Positions 42,419 through 52,528 of a DNA stretch of 64,000 nt are shown here, one piece after another. The stretch is from Exiguobacterium aurantiacum (GTDB lineage Bacteria > Bacillota > Bacilli > Exiguobacteriales > Exiguobacteriaceae), in assembly GCF_024362205.1 (NCBI RefSeq), contig NZ_CP101462.1:1702501-1766500 (forward strand), read 5' to 3'. The translations under genes and the position numbers were made by a program. The first letter of the stretch is position 1; each line of letters starts with the position of its first letter. Below the pieces are notes generated by a model. It saw nothing but the letters and a program-made list of their open reading frames with translations. It searched no databases and was not told the origin of the DNA.

Positions 42419-42859
42419 TCATGTCGCCATCCAACGGCTCGAAAGCTCGGTAATGACTTGCGTCGCAAAATTTTGAACCATCGTGTGCGACTGCTCGCCG
42501 GACATGCCTTTCAAAGCAAGCGGCGGAACAAAAATAATCGGCAGTTCAGACCCTTTGAAACGCAAATCCGAGGAGATGAACAACACATGGGAAAACCCAG
42601 AGGCCGTCGCTTTCGTGTGTACCGCTTCTGCCGTCGCCCGGCCAGCGTCCACATCGACGTAACTGATCGTCGGGCTGAGCATCGTCCGTCCCGACAGTTG
42701 CCGTTCGGTTTCGAGTGCGACCGCCTGAATGACTTCGTTCCCTTCGGCTTTACGCACCATATCCTCATCAAACGCCAGTTCGACGAGTGGGACGACGAGC
42801 GTATCGACGTACTGGCGTTCTGTCAGCGACTTCATCGCGTCTATGCCATCGAACCTCAT
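42419..42859 (-). CDS. ypiF: YpiF (DUF2487)
   Basis: 146 residues, soluble. The segment ERQYVDTLVVPLVELAF (about 14-30) and a central Val-rich strand with VLFISSDLRF match DUF2487. Function unknown. Its place between ypiB and qcrA is conserved. A GAGGAGGA-type site precedes the ATG. Confidence 0.85.
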   Translation of the reverse strand: MRFDGIDAMKSLTERQYVDTLVVPLVELAFDEDMVRKAEGNEVIQAVALETERQLSGRTMLSPTISYVDVDAGRATAEAVHTKATASGFSHVLFISSDLRFKGSELPIIFVPPLALKGMSGEQSHTMVQNFATQVITELSSRWMAT

Positions 42860-42986
42860 CTTCCTCCTCCTCTCCTCCAGACATACATCATCATGTCCAT
42901 TGTAGCGTACCTACAAACGTTCCCTCTGCGAAACTTATGAACGAAATGTGAAATTATTGTGTATTCCTACGTCATTAATATACCAA

Positions 42987-43022
42987 AAAACAAGCGCTGA
43001 CCATAACGGAAGCGCTTGTTTT
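42987..43022 (-). terminator. Terminator after ypiB
   Basis: Arms AAAACAAGCGCT (42987-42998) and AGCGCTTGTTTT (43011-43022) with T run on the minus strand. Confidence 0.85.
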
Positions 43023-43024
43023 TA

Positions 43025-43558
43025 TTAAAATAATTTTGAGGCCCGCACTTGATGCAACTGGCTTGTCAAATTGCGGAACAGTTTCTCGTCACGCCGGTCG
43101 AGCGCCTTGTCGATTTCGACGAGCAGACGTTCTTCCTCGAACTGGGCGACCGAGGCCCGGATGACCGTCTGAGCGGACGTCGTCACTTCATCCTTGAGTT
43201 CGGCGACGGGCTCGAACGGATTCAATTCAACGATGTCGATCCACATCTCGTCGATCATCATCCCTTGGAAGTTGAGCTCCACGTAGATGGCTCCGTCATG
43301 AAGCCGGATGTCATGATACGCTTTCTCAGGATTGACCGTGATGAGGTCACCCCGGCGGTAGCGAAACGGTTCCCCGTCAAAGCCGTACGCCGTCATGATC
43401 AGGCTACGCGGTGAGACCGAGGCGTTCGTGACAAAATGAACGTTCCCGAGTTTTTCTGGATGTCTGAGCCAGTAGTCGATAATCCACTTGGCCTCTCGTT
43501 TGCGAAGCGTATGATGAGCGAGGAATCGCTTTAAGAACATCTTTTTCCGCTCGACCAT
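43025..43558 (-). CDS. ypiB: YpiB, UPF0302 family protein
   Basis: 177 residues, soluble. KRFLAHHTLRKREAKWIIDY near the start and the later segment FQGMMIDEMWIDIVELN are typical of UPF0302. A C-terminal helix pair ends the protein. Function unknown; in B. subtilis the gene lies beside ypiF and ypiA, as here. It follows ypiA by 24 bases. Confidence 0.88.
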   Translation of the reverse strand: MVERKKMFLKRFLAHHTLRKREAKWIIDYWLRHPEKLGNVHFVTNASVSPRSLIMTAYGFDGEPFRYRRGDLITVNPEKAYHDIRLHDGAIYVELNFQGMMIDEMWIDIVELNPFEPVAELKDEVTTSAQTVIRASVAQFEEERLLVEIDKALDRRDEKLFRNLTSQLHQVRASKLF

Positions 43559-43582
43559 ATGACCCCATCTCCTTTGTATCGA

Positions 43583-44854
43583 TTAATCGTGGTCCGTCAA
43601 CCGTTCGAGCCGCTCCTCAAGAGTTTGGCGGTCGTCGACGTCGACGGTGAGCGCAAGCGTTTGCTCGAGCACTCGTTGCGCTTCGGCACGCTGTCCTTCT
43701 TCTATCAATAGTGTAGCCCATTCGATGGCAAATGACACGTCCTCTTTATAAACTTGCTCGATCGACCCGTATAGCGTGACGGCTTGATCATACTCTTCGA
43801 GTTCATAGGCCGCCTTCGCTTTGTACCAGGTCATGAGCGGGGACGTCGAGTGTTCTTCGAGTGCATCGATCGTCTCGAGGACGGCCTCCATGTCACCGGA
43901 TTCGAACAAGACTGACAAGAGCAGCTCGGTCGCCTGGAGTGATTCCGGGTTCAGCGCGAGCGCCTCACGAAGTTCCGTGACCGCTTCGTCCGTCCGGCCT
44001 TGTTTCAAGAACAGCTTCGCTTTCACGGTCCGCAACTCATCGTTATAATCGTCACGGTCGATGCCCTGATCGATCACGGCCAGTGCCTCATCAAAACGGC
44101 CGAGCGCGTCGAGCGCTTCCGTATAAGGCAGATAAAGCGATGTGAAATCTGGATCCATCGCCTGCAGCGACTCGAACTGTTTGACGGCGATTTCGTCGCG
44201 GCCGATACGATGGGCCGTCATCGCATGTCCGAACACCGTGTTCAAATTGCGGTCGCCCGCTTTCTCATACTCATCGAGCGCCTCTTCGAACGATCCAATC
44301 ATCGTGAGCGCCTCGGCGTAGTCCGCCTGATAGTCGAGTTCTTCCGGCAAGCGCAAGTGCGGCAGACGAGCATAGAGCGGGACGGCCTGTTCGAACGAAC
44401 CGATTGACGCGTACAACTCGGCTAGACCATAGATGAGCAGCGGTTCGTCTGGATTCGCTTCAAGCGCCTCCATCAATTTCTTGACCGCGACCTCGTCCAA
44501 CCCTTGCGATTGATACAGATCAGCGAGCAAGACGAGGCTGCGCATATGCGCTTCCTTGTCCGCCGTATCAATCTTTTCAAGGACGGCAATCGCTTCTTCT
44601 TCCCGGTCGCTGTCCAAGTACGCCTCGGCGAGCGACAAGGCGACATGCGGGTTGCCCGCGTAATCAACGTAGAGCGCCGCGAGCACGTTCACGGCCCGGT
44701 CGGCGAGTCCGAGTTCGAGGTAGATGTCGGCAATGGCCAGACGGTCTTCGTCCGACCCTTCCTTCTCGAGCGACTCGAGGTGCATGAGGGCATGCTCGGT
44801 CTCGCCCTTCTCGAGCATCTCAATGATATGGTTTAATTCTATTTCGTCTAACAT
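43583..44854 (-). CDS. ypiA: YpiA, TPR repeat protein
   Basis: 423 residues, almost wholly tetratricopeptide repeats: about eleven helix-turn-helix units with the A/G/Y/A spacing (for example DEAVTELREALALNPES). No enzyme motif. Such repeats bind partner proteins. A-G-G-A-G-G lies ten bases before the ATG. It follows aroA by 36 bases, with no terminator between, as in B. subtilis. Confidence 0.9.
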   Translation of the reverse strand: MLDEIELNHIIEMLEKGETEHALMHLESLEKEGSDEDRLAIADIYLELGLADRAVNVLAALYVDYAGNPHVALSLAEAYLDSDREEEAIAVLEKIDTADKEAHMRSLVLLADLYQSQGLDEVAVKKLMEALEANPDEPLLIYGLAELYASIGSFEQAVPLYARLPHLRLPEELDYQADYAEALTMIGSFEEALDEYEKAGDRNLNTVFGHAMTAHRIGRDEIAVKQFESLQAMDPDFTSLYLPYTEALDALGRFDEALAVIDQGIDRDDYNDELRTVKAKLFLKQGRTDEAVTELREALALNPESLQATELLLSVLFESGDMEAVLETIDALEEHSTSPLMTWYKAKAAYELEEYDQAVTLYGSIEQVYKEDVSFAIEWATLLIEEGQRAEAQRVLEQTLALTVDVDDRQTLEERLERLTDHD

Positions 44855-44890
44855 GGTTATAGTTCCTCCTACCGGCTACTCGTATTGACG

Positions 44891-46141
44891 TTATTCTATC
44901 TCACGACCGAGGCGTTGTAAATCGTCACGGAATCGTGGGTAACTCACATCCGCCGCCTCGACGTGTTCAATCGTCACACGTTCCGTCGTCAATAAGTCCG
45001 CGATTTGGAGCATCATCGCTAAGCGGTGATCCCCGTGCGAAGAGACGTGACCCCCGTGCAGACGGCTCGGGAAGATGTCAAACCCGTCGTCCGTCTCGCG
45101 AAGATCGACACCGAGCGCTGAAAGTTCATGCACAACGGTCTGAATTCGGTCCGTTTCTTTGACACGGAGTTCGCCCGCGTCTCGGACCGATGACGGGCTC
45201 GTCGCTTGCGACGCGACGAGGGCGAACAACGGCAACTCATCGATTTGATGCGGGATGGCGTCCCCGTCGAGGCGGATGCCGTGGAGCGTACTCGTCGACA
45301 CCGTCACGTCGCCGACCGCTTCTTCCCCGAGCGCGCGGACGTTCGTCACTTCAGTCTTCGCCCCCATCCGCTCGAGCGTGCGTAAAAACCCGATCCGTGT
45401 CTCGTTCAAACAGACGTCCGTCGTCGTGACTCGACTGCCCGGGACGAGCGCCGCCCCAGCCCACCAAAAGGCGGCCGAGGACGGATCGGCCGGAACGGCC
45501 ACCGTCGCGCCCACGAGCTCGGACGGGACGAGTCGAATCGTTCGGACACCGTCCTCTGTCGTGATGTCCAATCGGCCATTGAAAAGAGGAAGCATCCGTT
45601 CCGTATGGTCCCGCGATAAGACAGGCTCGCGCACGATGGTCGGCCCGGTCGCACGAAGTCCGGCCAGCAGGACGGCTGACTTCACTTGCGCGCTCGCGAC
45701 GGGCAACGTGTAATCGATGCCCGTTAGCGTCCCGCCGTGAATCGAGATTGGAGCGAAGTCCCCTTCGAGGTCAGCACCCATTTTCCGGAGCGGGTCCGTC
45801 ACTCGACGCATCGGACGTTTTGAGAGCGAGGCGTCACCGGTGAGTGTGAATTCCCCACCATATCCGGCGAGAAGCCCGGCCATAAGACGCATCGTCGTGC
45901 CCGAGTTCCCGCAATCAAGTTCGGCCGATGTGAGTGTCCCTACCCCTGTGACGATGAGACGGTCCTCTTCTTCGACGACACCAGCACCCAAGCATCGGAT
46001 CGCCTCGAGCGTCGATCGGCAATCCTCCCCGAGGAGCGGATCATAAATCGTCGTGTTTCCGGTCGCGACGGCCCCGAACAAGAGAGCCCGGTGCGTAATT
46101 GACTTGTCACTCGGTACGCGTATGGATCCATTCAATCCCAT
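44891..46141 (-). CDS. aroA: 3-phosphoshikimate 1-carboxyvinyltransferase (EPSP synthase)
   Basis: 416 residues. IRVPSDKSITHRALLFGAVA (about 7-26) and LDCGNSGTTMRLMAG (about 76-90) bind shikimate-3-phosphate and PEP; LSKRPMRR follows. It catalyses the sixth shikimate step. The gene is called aroE in B. subtilis. One base separates it from aroB. Last shikimate gene of the aroC-aroB-aroA order. Confidence 0.97.
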   Translation of the reverse strand: MGLNGSIRVPSDKSITHRALLFGAVATGNTTIYDPLLGEDCRSTLEAIRCLGAGVVEEEDRLIVTGVGTLTSAELDCGNSGTTMRLMAGLLAGYGGEFTLTGDASLSKRPMRRVTDPLRKMGADLEGDFAPISIHGGTLTGIDYTLPVASAQVKSAVLLAGLRATGPTIVREPVLSRDHTERMLPLFNGRLDITTEDGVRTIRLVPSELVGATVAVPADPSSAAFWWAGAALVPGSRVTTTDVCLNETRIGFLRTLERMGAKTEVTNVRALGEEAVGDVTVSTSTLHGIRLDGDAIPHQIDELPLFALVASQATSPSSVRDAGELRVKETDRIQTVVHELSALGVDLRETDDGFDIFPSRLHGGHVSSHGDHRLAMMLQIADLLTTERVTIEHVEAADVSYPRFRDDLQRLGREIE

Positions 46142-46142
46142 G

Positions 46143-47189
46143 TCAAAACCACCTTTTCATTTGATGAAACGCTTCAGCGAGCCGCTCGGCCGTGACACGT
46201 TCCACGGTCACTTCTTCACCGAGCAGGACGAAGCGGATGTGTCCATCCCGATTCTTTTTATCGTGTCCCATGCCTGCGAGATACGAGTCGAACGGTTGCC
46301 AGTTGACCGCCGAGATGTTTTCTTGCTTCATGTACGTAGCGAGGGATTCAGCCCGCATCTCGTCGCCGGAGACGAGGAAGGCGTACACCATGCCGTACAG
46401 GATGGCTTCCCCGTGCGACAATCGATACGCCTCGGCCGATTCGAGCGCATGCCCGAACGTATGGCCAAAATTCAACCACGCCCGCACACCTTGTTCACGT
46501 TCATCGGCCTCGACGACCAATCGTTTCACTTCAACCCCACGCGCGAGCCATTCTTCCCAATCGAGCGGTCCTTGGGCCAAGGCCGTGAACAATTCGGTTT
46601 CGAACGAGTGGCCGAGGACGTAACGTGACAAATAGGCGTGCTTAATCAATTCGCCGAGTCCGCTCAAGACGTCCCGCGCGGACAACGTCTCAAGGCGTTC
46701 GACGTTGTAATGGACGCCTGCCGGTTGATAGAAGGCACCGATCGCGTTTTTCGCGAGCGGATGGTTGACCGCGACTTTTCCGCCGACGGCCGAATCGTGC
46801 GCGAGCACGGTCGTCGGCACTTGTATGTAACGCACACCGCGCATATAGACACTCGCCAAAAAACCGGCCAAGTCTCCGACCATGCCGCCGCCGAACGCCA
46901 CGATGAGCGTATCTCGGTCACAACCGGCCGTCAATCCGTCCGTGACGAGCCGTTCGATCGTCTCGAGCGACTTCGAGCCGTCGCCAGGGCGAACGACCGA
47001 CCAGACGATTGCTTCATGTTTGCGCGCGAGCCGATCCCGAAACGCACTTCCGTGCAGCCGGTCGACCGTCTCATCTGTGACGACCCAAACGGTTGAACAC
47101 GTGAAGTATGGGACACGGTCGAGCCAGGCGTCACCTTGTTCGATCGTGACCTCGTACGGGGTCGAGGCGTTCACGTGGACCGTCACCAC
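46143..47189 (-). CDS. aroB: 3-dehydroquinate synthase
   Basis: 348 residues. [15 protein letters not shown] (about 99-113) and [14 protein letters not shown] (about 125-138) are the NAD- and substrate-binding motifs; [11 protein letters not shown] holds the metal-binding His. It makes 3-dehydroquinate, the second shikimate step. A GTG start overlaps the end of aroC by seven bases; the GGAAGAG site is distant, so coupling is likely. Confidence 0.96.
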   Translation of the reverse strand: MVTVHVNASTPYEVTIEQGDAWLDRVPYFTCSTVWVVTDETVDRLHGSAFRDRLARKHEAIVWSVVRPGDGSKSLETIERLVTDGLTAGCDRDTLIVAFGGGMVGDLAGFLASVYMRGVRYIQVPTTVLAHDSAVGGKVAVNHPLAKNAIGAFYQPAGVHYNVERLETLSARDVLSGLGELIKHAYLSRYVLGHSFETELFTALAQGPLDWEEWLARGVEVKRLVVEADEREQGVRAWLNFGHTFGHALESAEAYRLSHGEAILYGMVYAFLVSGDEMRAESLATYMKQENISAVNWQPFDSYLAGMGHDKKNRDGHIRFVLLGEEVTVERVTAERLAEAFHQMKRWF

Positions 47190-48343
47190 GTCCGGATCTC
47201 TTCCCGGTACGAAGCGACGCGTGACTGGAGCCGGTTGACCGTGTCATGGCCGAACGTTTCGCACAGTTCACGGGCAAGCTCGAAAGCGATGACCGCCTCG
47301 ACAACGAGCGAAGCGGCCGGTACGGCACAGGCGTCGCTGCGCTCGATTTGCGCGAGAAACGGTTCTTTCGTCTCGATGTCGACGGATTGGAGCGGTTTAT
47401 AGAGCGTCGGAATCGGCTTCATCACAGCCGTACAGACGATTGGCATGCCTGTCGTCATTCCGCCTTCGAAACCGCCGAGATGGTTGCTCAGCCGCGTATA
47501 GCCGTCCGGGCCATAGGCGATTGGGTCCATCACTTCAGAACCTGGTCGATACGCCATCTCAAAGCCGTCGCCGAACGCGACACCTTTGATGGCGTTGACG
47601 CTCATGACGGCGCGAGCGATGGCCGCATCGAGTTTCCGGTCGTATTGGACGTACGATCCGAGCCCTGGGATGACGCCATGCACTTCCGTGCAGACGACAC
47701 CTCCGAGCGAATCGCCAGCCGCTTTCGCCTCGTCGATCCGATTCATCATCGCTTGACCTGCGGCCTCGTCGAGCGTCCGGACCGGTGACGCCTCGATCGT
47801 GGCGCGCATCGTTTCGAGCGACTCGTATGACGCCTCGGCTGTGACACCGCCGATCACTTTGACGTAGCTGACGAGTGACATGCCGACCGAAGCGAGCAAC
47901 TGCTTACTGAGTGCCCCGACGGCGACGCGGGCCGCCGTCTCCCGAGCGCTCGAGCGTTCGAGCACGTCCCGAAGGTCGCGATGGTCATACTTCAGTCCGC
48001 CGACGAGATCGGCGTGTCCCGGTCGCGGTCTGACGACGCGGCGCTTGATTTCCATATCCGCGTCGACGGGTTCGGCCTGCATGACGTTCCGCCAGTGGGT
48101 ATGGTCCTTGTTCTCGATCCAAAACGAAATAGGGGCCCCCGTCGTCACCCCGTGACGAATGCCGGCCCTCACCTCGATTCGGTCTGATTCGATTTGCATG
48201 CGACGGCCCCGTCCGTAACCCGATTGCCGTTTGGCGAGCTCTTCGTTGATCGCTTGCACGTCGACTTCAAGCCCGGCCGGTACACCCTCGATGATGATCG
48301 AGAGTCCCGGTCCGTGCGATTCTCCTGCCGTCAAATAACGCAT
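47183..48343 (-). CDS. aroC: Chorismate synthase
   Basis: 386 residues. [20 protein letters not shown] at the start and [20 protein letters not shown] (about 103-122) are signature FMN- and substrate-binding segments. It makes chorismate, which feeds aromatic amino acids, folate and menaquinone. The frame extends upstream to 48364, but the ATG at 48343 has AGGTG six bases before it. Called aroF in B. subtilis. It follows cheR by ten bases. Confidence 0.97.
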   Translation of the reverse strand: MRYLTAGESHGPGLSIIIEGVPAGLEVDVQAINEELAKRQSGYGRGRRMQIESDRIEVRAGIRHGVTTGAPISFWIENKDHTHWRNVMQAEPVDADMEIKRRVVRPRPGHADLVGGLKYDHRDLRDVLERSSARETAARVAVGALSKQLLASVGMSLVSYVKVIGGVTAEASYESLETMRATIEASPVRTLDEAAGQAMMNRIDEAKAAGDSLGGVVCTEVHGVIPGLGSYVQYDRKLDAAIARAVMSVNAIKGVAFGDGFEMAYRPGSEVMDPIAYGPDGYTRLSNHLGGFEGGMTTGMPIVCTAVMKPIPTLYKPLQSVDIETKEPFLAQIERSDACAVPAASLVVEAVIAFELARELCETFGHDTVNRLQSRVASYREEIRTW

Positions 48344-48353
48344 CTGCGCCACC

Positions 48354-49136
48354 TCACTCTTCAAATTTTTCGTAAAAGAAACTTTGTTTCATCTTGTAGC
48401 CGTACCGTTTCGGTTGAAAGATTTGCTCCGTGCCCCCGACGAAGAGGACCCCGCCTGGCCGAAGCGAACGGTGGAACGATTTATAGACTTTCTCTTTCGC
48501 TTCCTCGGTGAAATAAATCAGGACGTTGCGGCAGACGATCAAATCGAAATTCCGTTCGTACACATCGGCCAACAGGTTATGTTTTTTAAACGTCACCAAT
48601 TTTTTGATGTCTTCAGTGATGTAATAGTCGTCCCCGCGGCGGGTGAAGTAACGCTGCCGAAAATCAGGGGGCAAGTCGACGAGCGCCCGCTCATGGTATT
48701 TGCCTTGCTTCGCTTTTTCGATCACCACGTCATCTAGGTCCGTCGCCGTGATTGTGAACTGGGCGGGTGACAAATGTTTCGATAACAGCATCGCCAACGA
48801 ATACGGCTCTTCTCCGGTCGAACAGGCCGCGCTCCACACACGCAATTTACCTTGGCTTTTCCGGATGAGCTCAGGTAAGATGTCCGTCTCAAGCTGTTGC
48901 CAGCGGACCGGATTGCGATAAAACTCGCTCACGTTGATCGTCATGCGGTCTAAAAATTCATCGTATAACCCGCGATCCGCTTCCATCGCTTTAAAATATT
49001 CAATGAACGTGGCATACCCTTTCTTCTCACGAAGCGCGATCATGCGACGCTTCATCTGAGCCTCTTTATATAAATTCAAGTCGATCCCCGACTTCAAATA
49101 AAACTTTTTTACGAAGATGGCATAATCATTTATCAC
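48354..49136 (-). CDS. cheR: Chemotaxis protein methyltransferase CheR
   Basis: 260 residues. The N-terminal helical domain ([26 protein letters not shown]) binds receptors; the SAM domain has [17 protein letters not shown] (about 100-116). It methylates Glu residues of chemoreceptors, implying a chemotactic organism. A longer frame runs to 49184, but the GTG at 49136, nine bases after GAGG, gives [12 protein letters not shown], which lines up with the B. subtilis start. Confidence 0.94.
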   Translation of the reverse strand: MINDYAIFVKKFYLKSGIDLNLYKEAQMKRRMIALREKKGYATFIEYFKAMEADRGLYDEFLDRMTINVSEFYRNPVRWQQLETDILPELIRKSQGKLRVWSAACSTGEEPYSLAMLLSKHLSPAQFTITATDLDDVVIEKAKQGKYHERALVDLPPDFRQRYFTRRGDDYYITEDIKKLVTFKKHNLLADVYERNFDLIVCRNVLIYFTEEAKEKVYKSFHRSLRPGGVLFVGGTEQIFQPKRYGYKMKQSFFYEKFEE

Positions 49137-49213
49137 CAGTTCCAACCTCAATTCTTTCTCTTCTCCTAGATCATGTCGTGCCAAAACGTGCGAAAGCGCT
49201 TCAATCCCAATAC

Positions 49214-49243
49214 AAAAAGGGACAGGAGGCCCCCGTCCCTTTT
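49214..49243 (-). terminator. Terminator after ndk
   Basis: Arms AAAAGGGAC (49215-49223) and GTCCCTTTT (49235-49243), T run on the minus strand. Confidence 0.8.
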
Positions 49244-49250
49244 ATCGTCA

Positions 49251-49667
49251 TTAAACGTGTGATGCTTCAGTGGCGAACCAGAGTGACAATTCACGCTCTG
49301 CGCTCTCCACGCTATCTGAACCATGGATGACGTTTTGTGACATCGTCGAGGCCAAGTCGCCACGAATCGTTCCAGGTTGTGCGTCAAGCGGGTTCGTCTT
49401 CCCGATCATCAATCGAGAGACGGCGACGATGTTCTCGCCTTCCCACTCCATCGCCACAACAGGACCAGACGTTAAAAATTCGACCAACTCTCCAAAGAAC
49501 GGCTTTTCTTTATGTTCCGCGTAATGCGATTGTGCGACTTCCATTGATGGTGTCAACAACTCAAGACGATTCAACGTATAGCCTTTATGTTCGAAGCGCG
49601 AGATGATTTCCCCAATCAATCCGCGTTTCACTCCATCCGGTTTCACCATTAAAAATGTTTTTTCCAT
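49251..49667 (-). CDS. ndk: Nucleoside diphosphate kinase
   Basis: 138 residues. [19 protein letters not shown] at the start and NVIHGSDS (about 112-119) with the phosphorylated His are diagnostic. It balances nucleoside triphosphates. It lies between hepT and cheR, as in B. subtilis, with its own terminator. Confidence 0.97.
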   Translation of the reverse strand: MEKTFLMVKPDGVKRGLIGEIISRFEHKGYTLNRLELLTPSMEVAQSHYAEHKEKPFFGELVEFLTSGPVVAMEWEGENIVAVSRLMIGKTNPLDAQPGTIRGDLASTMSQNVIHGSDSVESAERELSLWFATEASHV

Positions 49668-49758
49668 TCCCCTAATCCCCCTAAATCGATATGTGTACCA
49701 TGTACGTTATTAGTTTACACGGTCACCATCATTATTGAAAGGGGTTACAAGGTATCAC

Positions 49759-50721
49759 TTACCATTTTCGTTTCCCGATATACTCGGCGATTTCGATGAG
49801 CGAACGTTTGTCTGGCGCGTCCGGCAACCCGTCGAGCCGTCGAATCGCCCGGTTCACGTAACGGTCAATCGTCCGTTGACTCCGATCGAGCGTCCCGTTG
49901 CGCTGCACTTCACGAACGAGCGTATGCGTCAAAGCATAATCAGACGAGTGATTGATTTGCTGCAACCGGTCAAAAAAGTCCGGGTTTTCCGCCGAATAGA
50001 AGAGCGGAAGCGTCTTATGACCGTGTTTTAAATCTTCACCGACCGGTTTTCCGAGTTGAAAACTTTTCGCAGTGAAATCGAGCAAGTCGTCCGTCATTTG
50101 AAACGCCATCCCGATATCATAACCGAACAACCGCAGCTGTTTGACGACGTCAGGTGAGGCGCCCGAGACGACGGCGCCGGCCGCACAACTCGTCTCGATC
50201 AAGAGCGCCGTCTTGCGGGCGATGCGATCGAGATATCGTTTCGGGGATTGGCCCCAGTCATATTGATCTTGGATTTGATTGATTTCCCCGACACAAATCA
50301 GTTCCATCGTATCGGCCATGATTTGCATCACTTCGGGCGAGTCGATTTCAGAGACGAGTCGAATCGCTTCACCGAACAACGTATTGCCCGTGTACATCGC
50401 GACCCGCTCGTCGTAGCGTTCCATGACGGTCGGTTTGCCGCGCCGTAGTGAGGCGTCATCGATGACGTCGTCATGGACGAGCGAGGCCATATGAATCAAC
50501 TCTAGACTCGCCGCCACTTTCGTCAACCGGATATCTTTCGTTTGTCCGAATCCGGCGCTGAGCAAGACGAATGCCGGACGAATCCGCTTCCCGCCGGCGT
50601 CTAAAAGTTGCTTCGAGGCCGCTTCGATGACCGGATGATCCGTTTGGACTCGCGTCGACAAAAACCGGTCGATGTGTTCAATCTCTCGGTTCATGTGGCG
50701 ATAAAGTCGCTTCAAAGACAT
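49759..50721 (-). CDS. hepT: Heptaprenyl diphosphate synthase component II
   Basis: 320 residues, polyprenyl synthase fold. The two Asp-rich motifs are LVHDDVIDDASLRRG (first, about 83) and MTDDLLDF (second, about 213); GGKRIRPAF binds the allylic substrate. With HepS it makes the menaquinone side chain. It follows menG by three bases. Confidence 0.95.
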   Translation of the reverse strand: MSLKRLYRHMNREIEHIDRFLSTRVQTDHPVIEAASKQLLDAGGKRIRPAFVLLSAGFGQTKDIRLTKVAASLELIHMASLVHDDVIDDASLRRGKPTVMERYDERVAMYTGNTLFGEAIRLVSEIDSPEVMQIMADTMELICVGEINQIQDQYDWGQSPKRYLDRIARKTALLIETSCAAGAVVSGASPDVVKQLRLFGYDIGMAFQMTDDLLDFTAKSFQLGKPVGEDLKHGHKTLPLFYSAENPDFFDRLQQINHSSDYALTHTLVREVQRNGTLDRSQRTIDRYVNRAIRRLDGLPDAPDKRSLIEIAEYIGKRKW

Positions 50722-50724
50722 CGG

Positions 50725-51426
50725 TCACCACTTCTTTCCTAAGTGCATGGCACACGCACCGCCGGAGAATGTCTTCACTTCGACTTGTTCGAATCCTGCC
50801 GTCTCAAACATCCGTTTTAGCGTCAACCGGTCCGGGAATTGATCGGTCGATTCTTGGAGCCACTTATATTGATCGTACGAGCCGGCAAACACTTTGCCGA
50901 ACAGCGGCATGACCGATCCGAAATAAAACCGGTACAGTTCGCTGAAGAGCGGTGCCGTCGGTTGGCTCGTTTCGAGACAGACGACCGTGCCGCCCGGTTT
51001 CAACACACGATGCATTTCACGGAGCACCGTCATGTAATCTGGGACGTTGCGCAGGCCAAATCCAATCGTCACATAATCGAACGAGTGATCACCGAACGGC
51101 AATGCCATCGCGTTACCATGGATGAGTTCGATCGTCGAATAGTCTGCTACTTTCTCTTGCCCGACCGCGAGCATGTTCTCAGAGAAGTCGAGACCTTTGA
51201 CGACACCGGTGTTCCCGGCCGCCTCGGCGAGTTGAATCGTCCAGTCGGCCGTTCCGCAACAAACGTCAAGACATTTAGCACCTGGGAACACTTGCATGCG
51301 ACGCATCGTCGCTTTACGCCACCATTTATGCAAACGGAAGCTGATGATCGAGTTCATCGTATCGTAGCTCGGTGAGATTGATTGAAACACGTCATATACT
51401 TTTTGCTCTTTTTCTTTCGGTTGCAA
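50725..51426 (-). CDS. menG: Demethylmenaquinone methyltransferase
   Basis: 233 residues, SAM methyltransferase of the UbiE/MenG family. [31 protein letters not shown] (SAM loop, about 52-62) and FGLRNVPDY are signature segments. It performs the last menaquinone step. Starts with TTG seven bases after AAAGGATG. It lies between hepS and hepT, as in B. subtilis. Confidence 0.96.
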   Translation of the reverse strand: MQPKEKEQKVYDVFQSISPSYDTMNSIISFRLHKWWRKATMRRMQVFPGAKCLDVCCGTADWTIQLAEAAGNTGVVKGLDFSENMLAVGQEKVADYSTIELIHGNAMALPFGDHSFDYVTIGFGLRNVPDYMTVLREMHRVLKPGGTVVCLETSQPTAPLFSELYRFYFGSVMPLFGKVFAGSYDQYKWLQESTDQFPDRLTLKRMFETAGFEQVEVKTFSGGACAMHLGKKW

Positions 51427-51446
51427 TACGTAACATCCTTTCCGTT

Positions 51447-52019
51447 CTAAGCGACAGCGTGCGCCAGGAGCGTCGATAGCTGTTCTCGTTGTTCTTGGCG
51501 CAGTTCCGCCGCCTTTCGTTCGATGATCGCTTTTCCGTATGCGGTCAAATACGCTTGACCGATCACTTCAGAAAACGTTTTGATCAATCCGAAGTTCGCT
51601 TCCATCCATGTCGTGACAGGTACGTCCGCGTCTAACGCGAGCGTACATTTCGCCCCATTGACGAGCTGGACCGTCCGGCCGAAGCGATTGCTATAGTCGG
51701 CAGGAAACAGGGCCAGGATTTTATAAAATTGAGCCGAGGCATAATCGCCGGCGAGCACTTTCAGTTGCCGCTCGAGCGATCCGTTCGGGCTATCCTTTAC
51801 TTGATCGTGCAGTTCAAGCGCTTGGTGCGCAAAGTACGTCGCAAGCACGAGCTGACGTTGTTGATTCGATTCGATTTCAATCATCTCGACCATCCAACGA
51901 AGTAAAGGCATGTCGACTGCGGGTACAATCTCGTGTCTCGTCAAATACGGATGGGTCATGCGTTCTTCGATTTGACGAGCAAGGTCGGTGACAACGGTTT
52001 CGTATGTCATCTGTTCCAT
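51447..52019 (-). CDS. hepS: Heptaprenyl diphosphate synthase component I
   Basis: 190 residues, all helical, of the HEPPP_synt_1 family ([48 protein letters not shown]). It is the non-catalytic partner of HepT. A longer open frame runs to 52280, but the ATG at 52019 follows GAGGGGGG and gives the family's normal length. First gene of hepS-menG-hepT. Confidence 0.92.
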   Translation of the reverse strand: MEQMTYETVVTDLARQIEERMTHPYLTRHEIVPAVDMPLLRWMVEMIEIESNQQRQLVLATYFAHQALELHDQVKDSPNGSLERQLKVLAGDYASAQFYKILALFPADYSNRFGRTVQLVNGAKCTLALDADVPVTTWMEANFGLIKTFSEVIGQAYLTAYGKAIIERKAAELRQEQREQLSTLLAHAVA

Positions 52020-52057
52020 GCTATCCCCCCTCGTCCTCTTCGTTGTCATTCTGACAT

Positions 52058-52066
52058 AGTATAGCA
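52058..52066 (-). promoter_or_regulatory. Extended -10 promoter of hepS-menG-hepT
   Basis: On the minus strand TGCTATACT (52066-52058). The -35 is weak. Confidence 0.5.
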
Positions 52067-52109
52067 CATTTTTGTCACATTCACGCCATGTGAACTCGCT
52101 TTCCGACAC

Positions 52110-52134
52110 AAAAAAAGCCGCCTTTCGGCGACTT
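52110..52134 (-). terminator. Terminator of hup
   Basis: On the minus strand AAGTCGCC, GAAA loop, GGCGGCTT and seven Ts. Confidence 0.85.
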
Positions 52135-52146
52135 ATGTATTGCACA

Positions 52147-52419
52147 TTATTTGACCGCATCTTTGAGCGCTTTACCTGCTTTGAAGGCAGGAACTTTGCT
52201 CGCCGGGATTTCGATATCTTCTTTCGTACGTGGGTTACGGCCTTTACGGGCAGCACGTTCACGAACTTCAAAAGTACCAAAACCGATCAATTGAATTTTA
52301 TCACCGTTTTGGAGTGCTTCAGTGATTGATTCGAATGTAGCTTCTACAACTTGTGTAGCTTCTTTTTTCGAAACGTTTGCTTTCTCCGCAACTGCTTGGA
52401 TCAATTCAGTTTTGTTCAT
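52147..52419 (-). CDS. hup: HU family nucleoid protein
   Basis: 90 residues, full-length [22 protein letters not shown] at the start, [18 protein letters not shown] and the DNA-binding arm with [15 protein letters not shown] are diagnostic. It bends and compacts DNA. ATG at 52419 is nine bases after AGGAGG; the GTG one codon earlier is possible. It has a strong promoter and its own terminator. Confidence 0.98.
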   Translation of the reverse strand: MNKTELIQAVAEKANVSKKEATQVVEATFESITEALQNGDKIQLIGFGTFEVRERAARKGRNPRTKEDIEIPASKVPAFKAGKALKDAVK

Positions 52420-52457
52420 CACGATTCACCTCCTCTCGCAGGGAGTTTACGGGATTA

Positions 52458-52486
52458 ATCATATCGTACAAACGTTGATATGACAA
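52458..52486 (-). promoter_or_regulatory. Strong promoter of hup
   Basis: On the minus strand TTGTCA (52486-52481), a 17-base spacer, TATGAT (52463-52458); five of six bases match in each element. Confidence 0.75.
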
Positions 52487-52528
52487 CATTTTTTAAGTGA
52501 AAAGCCCATATTCGACCCGTTCTGACGA

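Noticed and set aside
42900-42960. Sigma-B-like pair GTTCAT-N12-GGGAAC before ypiF
   Set aside because: The -35 half matches only four bases and spacing is at the lower limit, so it is not stronger than chance.
51447-52280. Long 277-codon start for hepS
   Set aside because: The upstream 87 codons cross the hup terminator and the promoter at 52058, have odd composition and no ribosome binding site.
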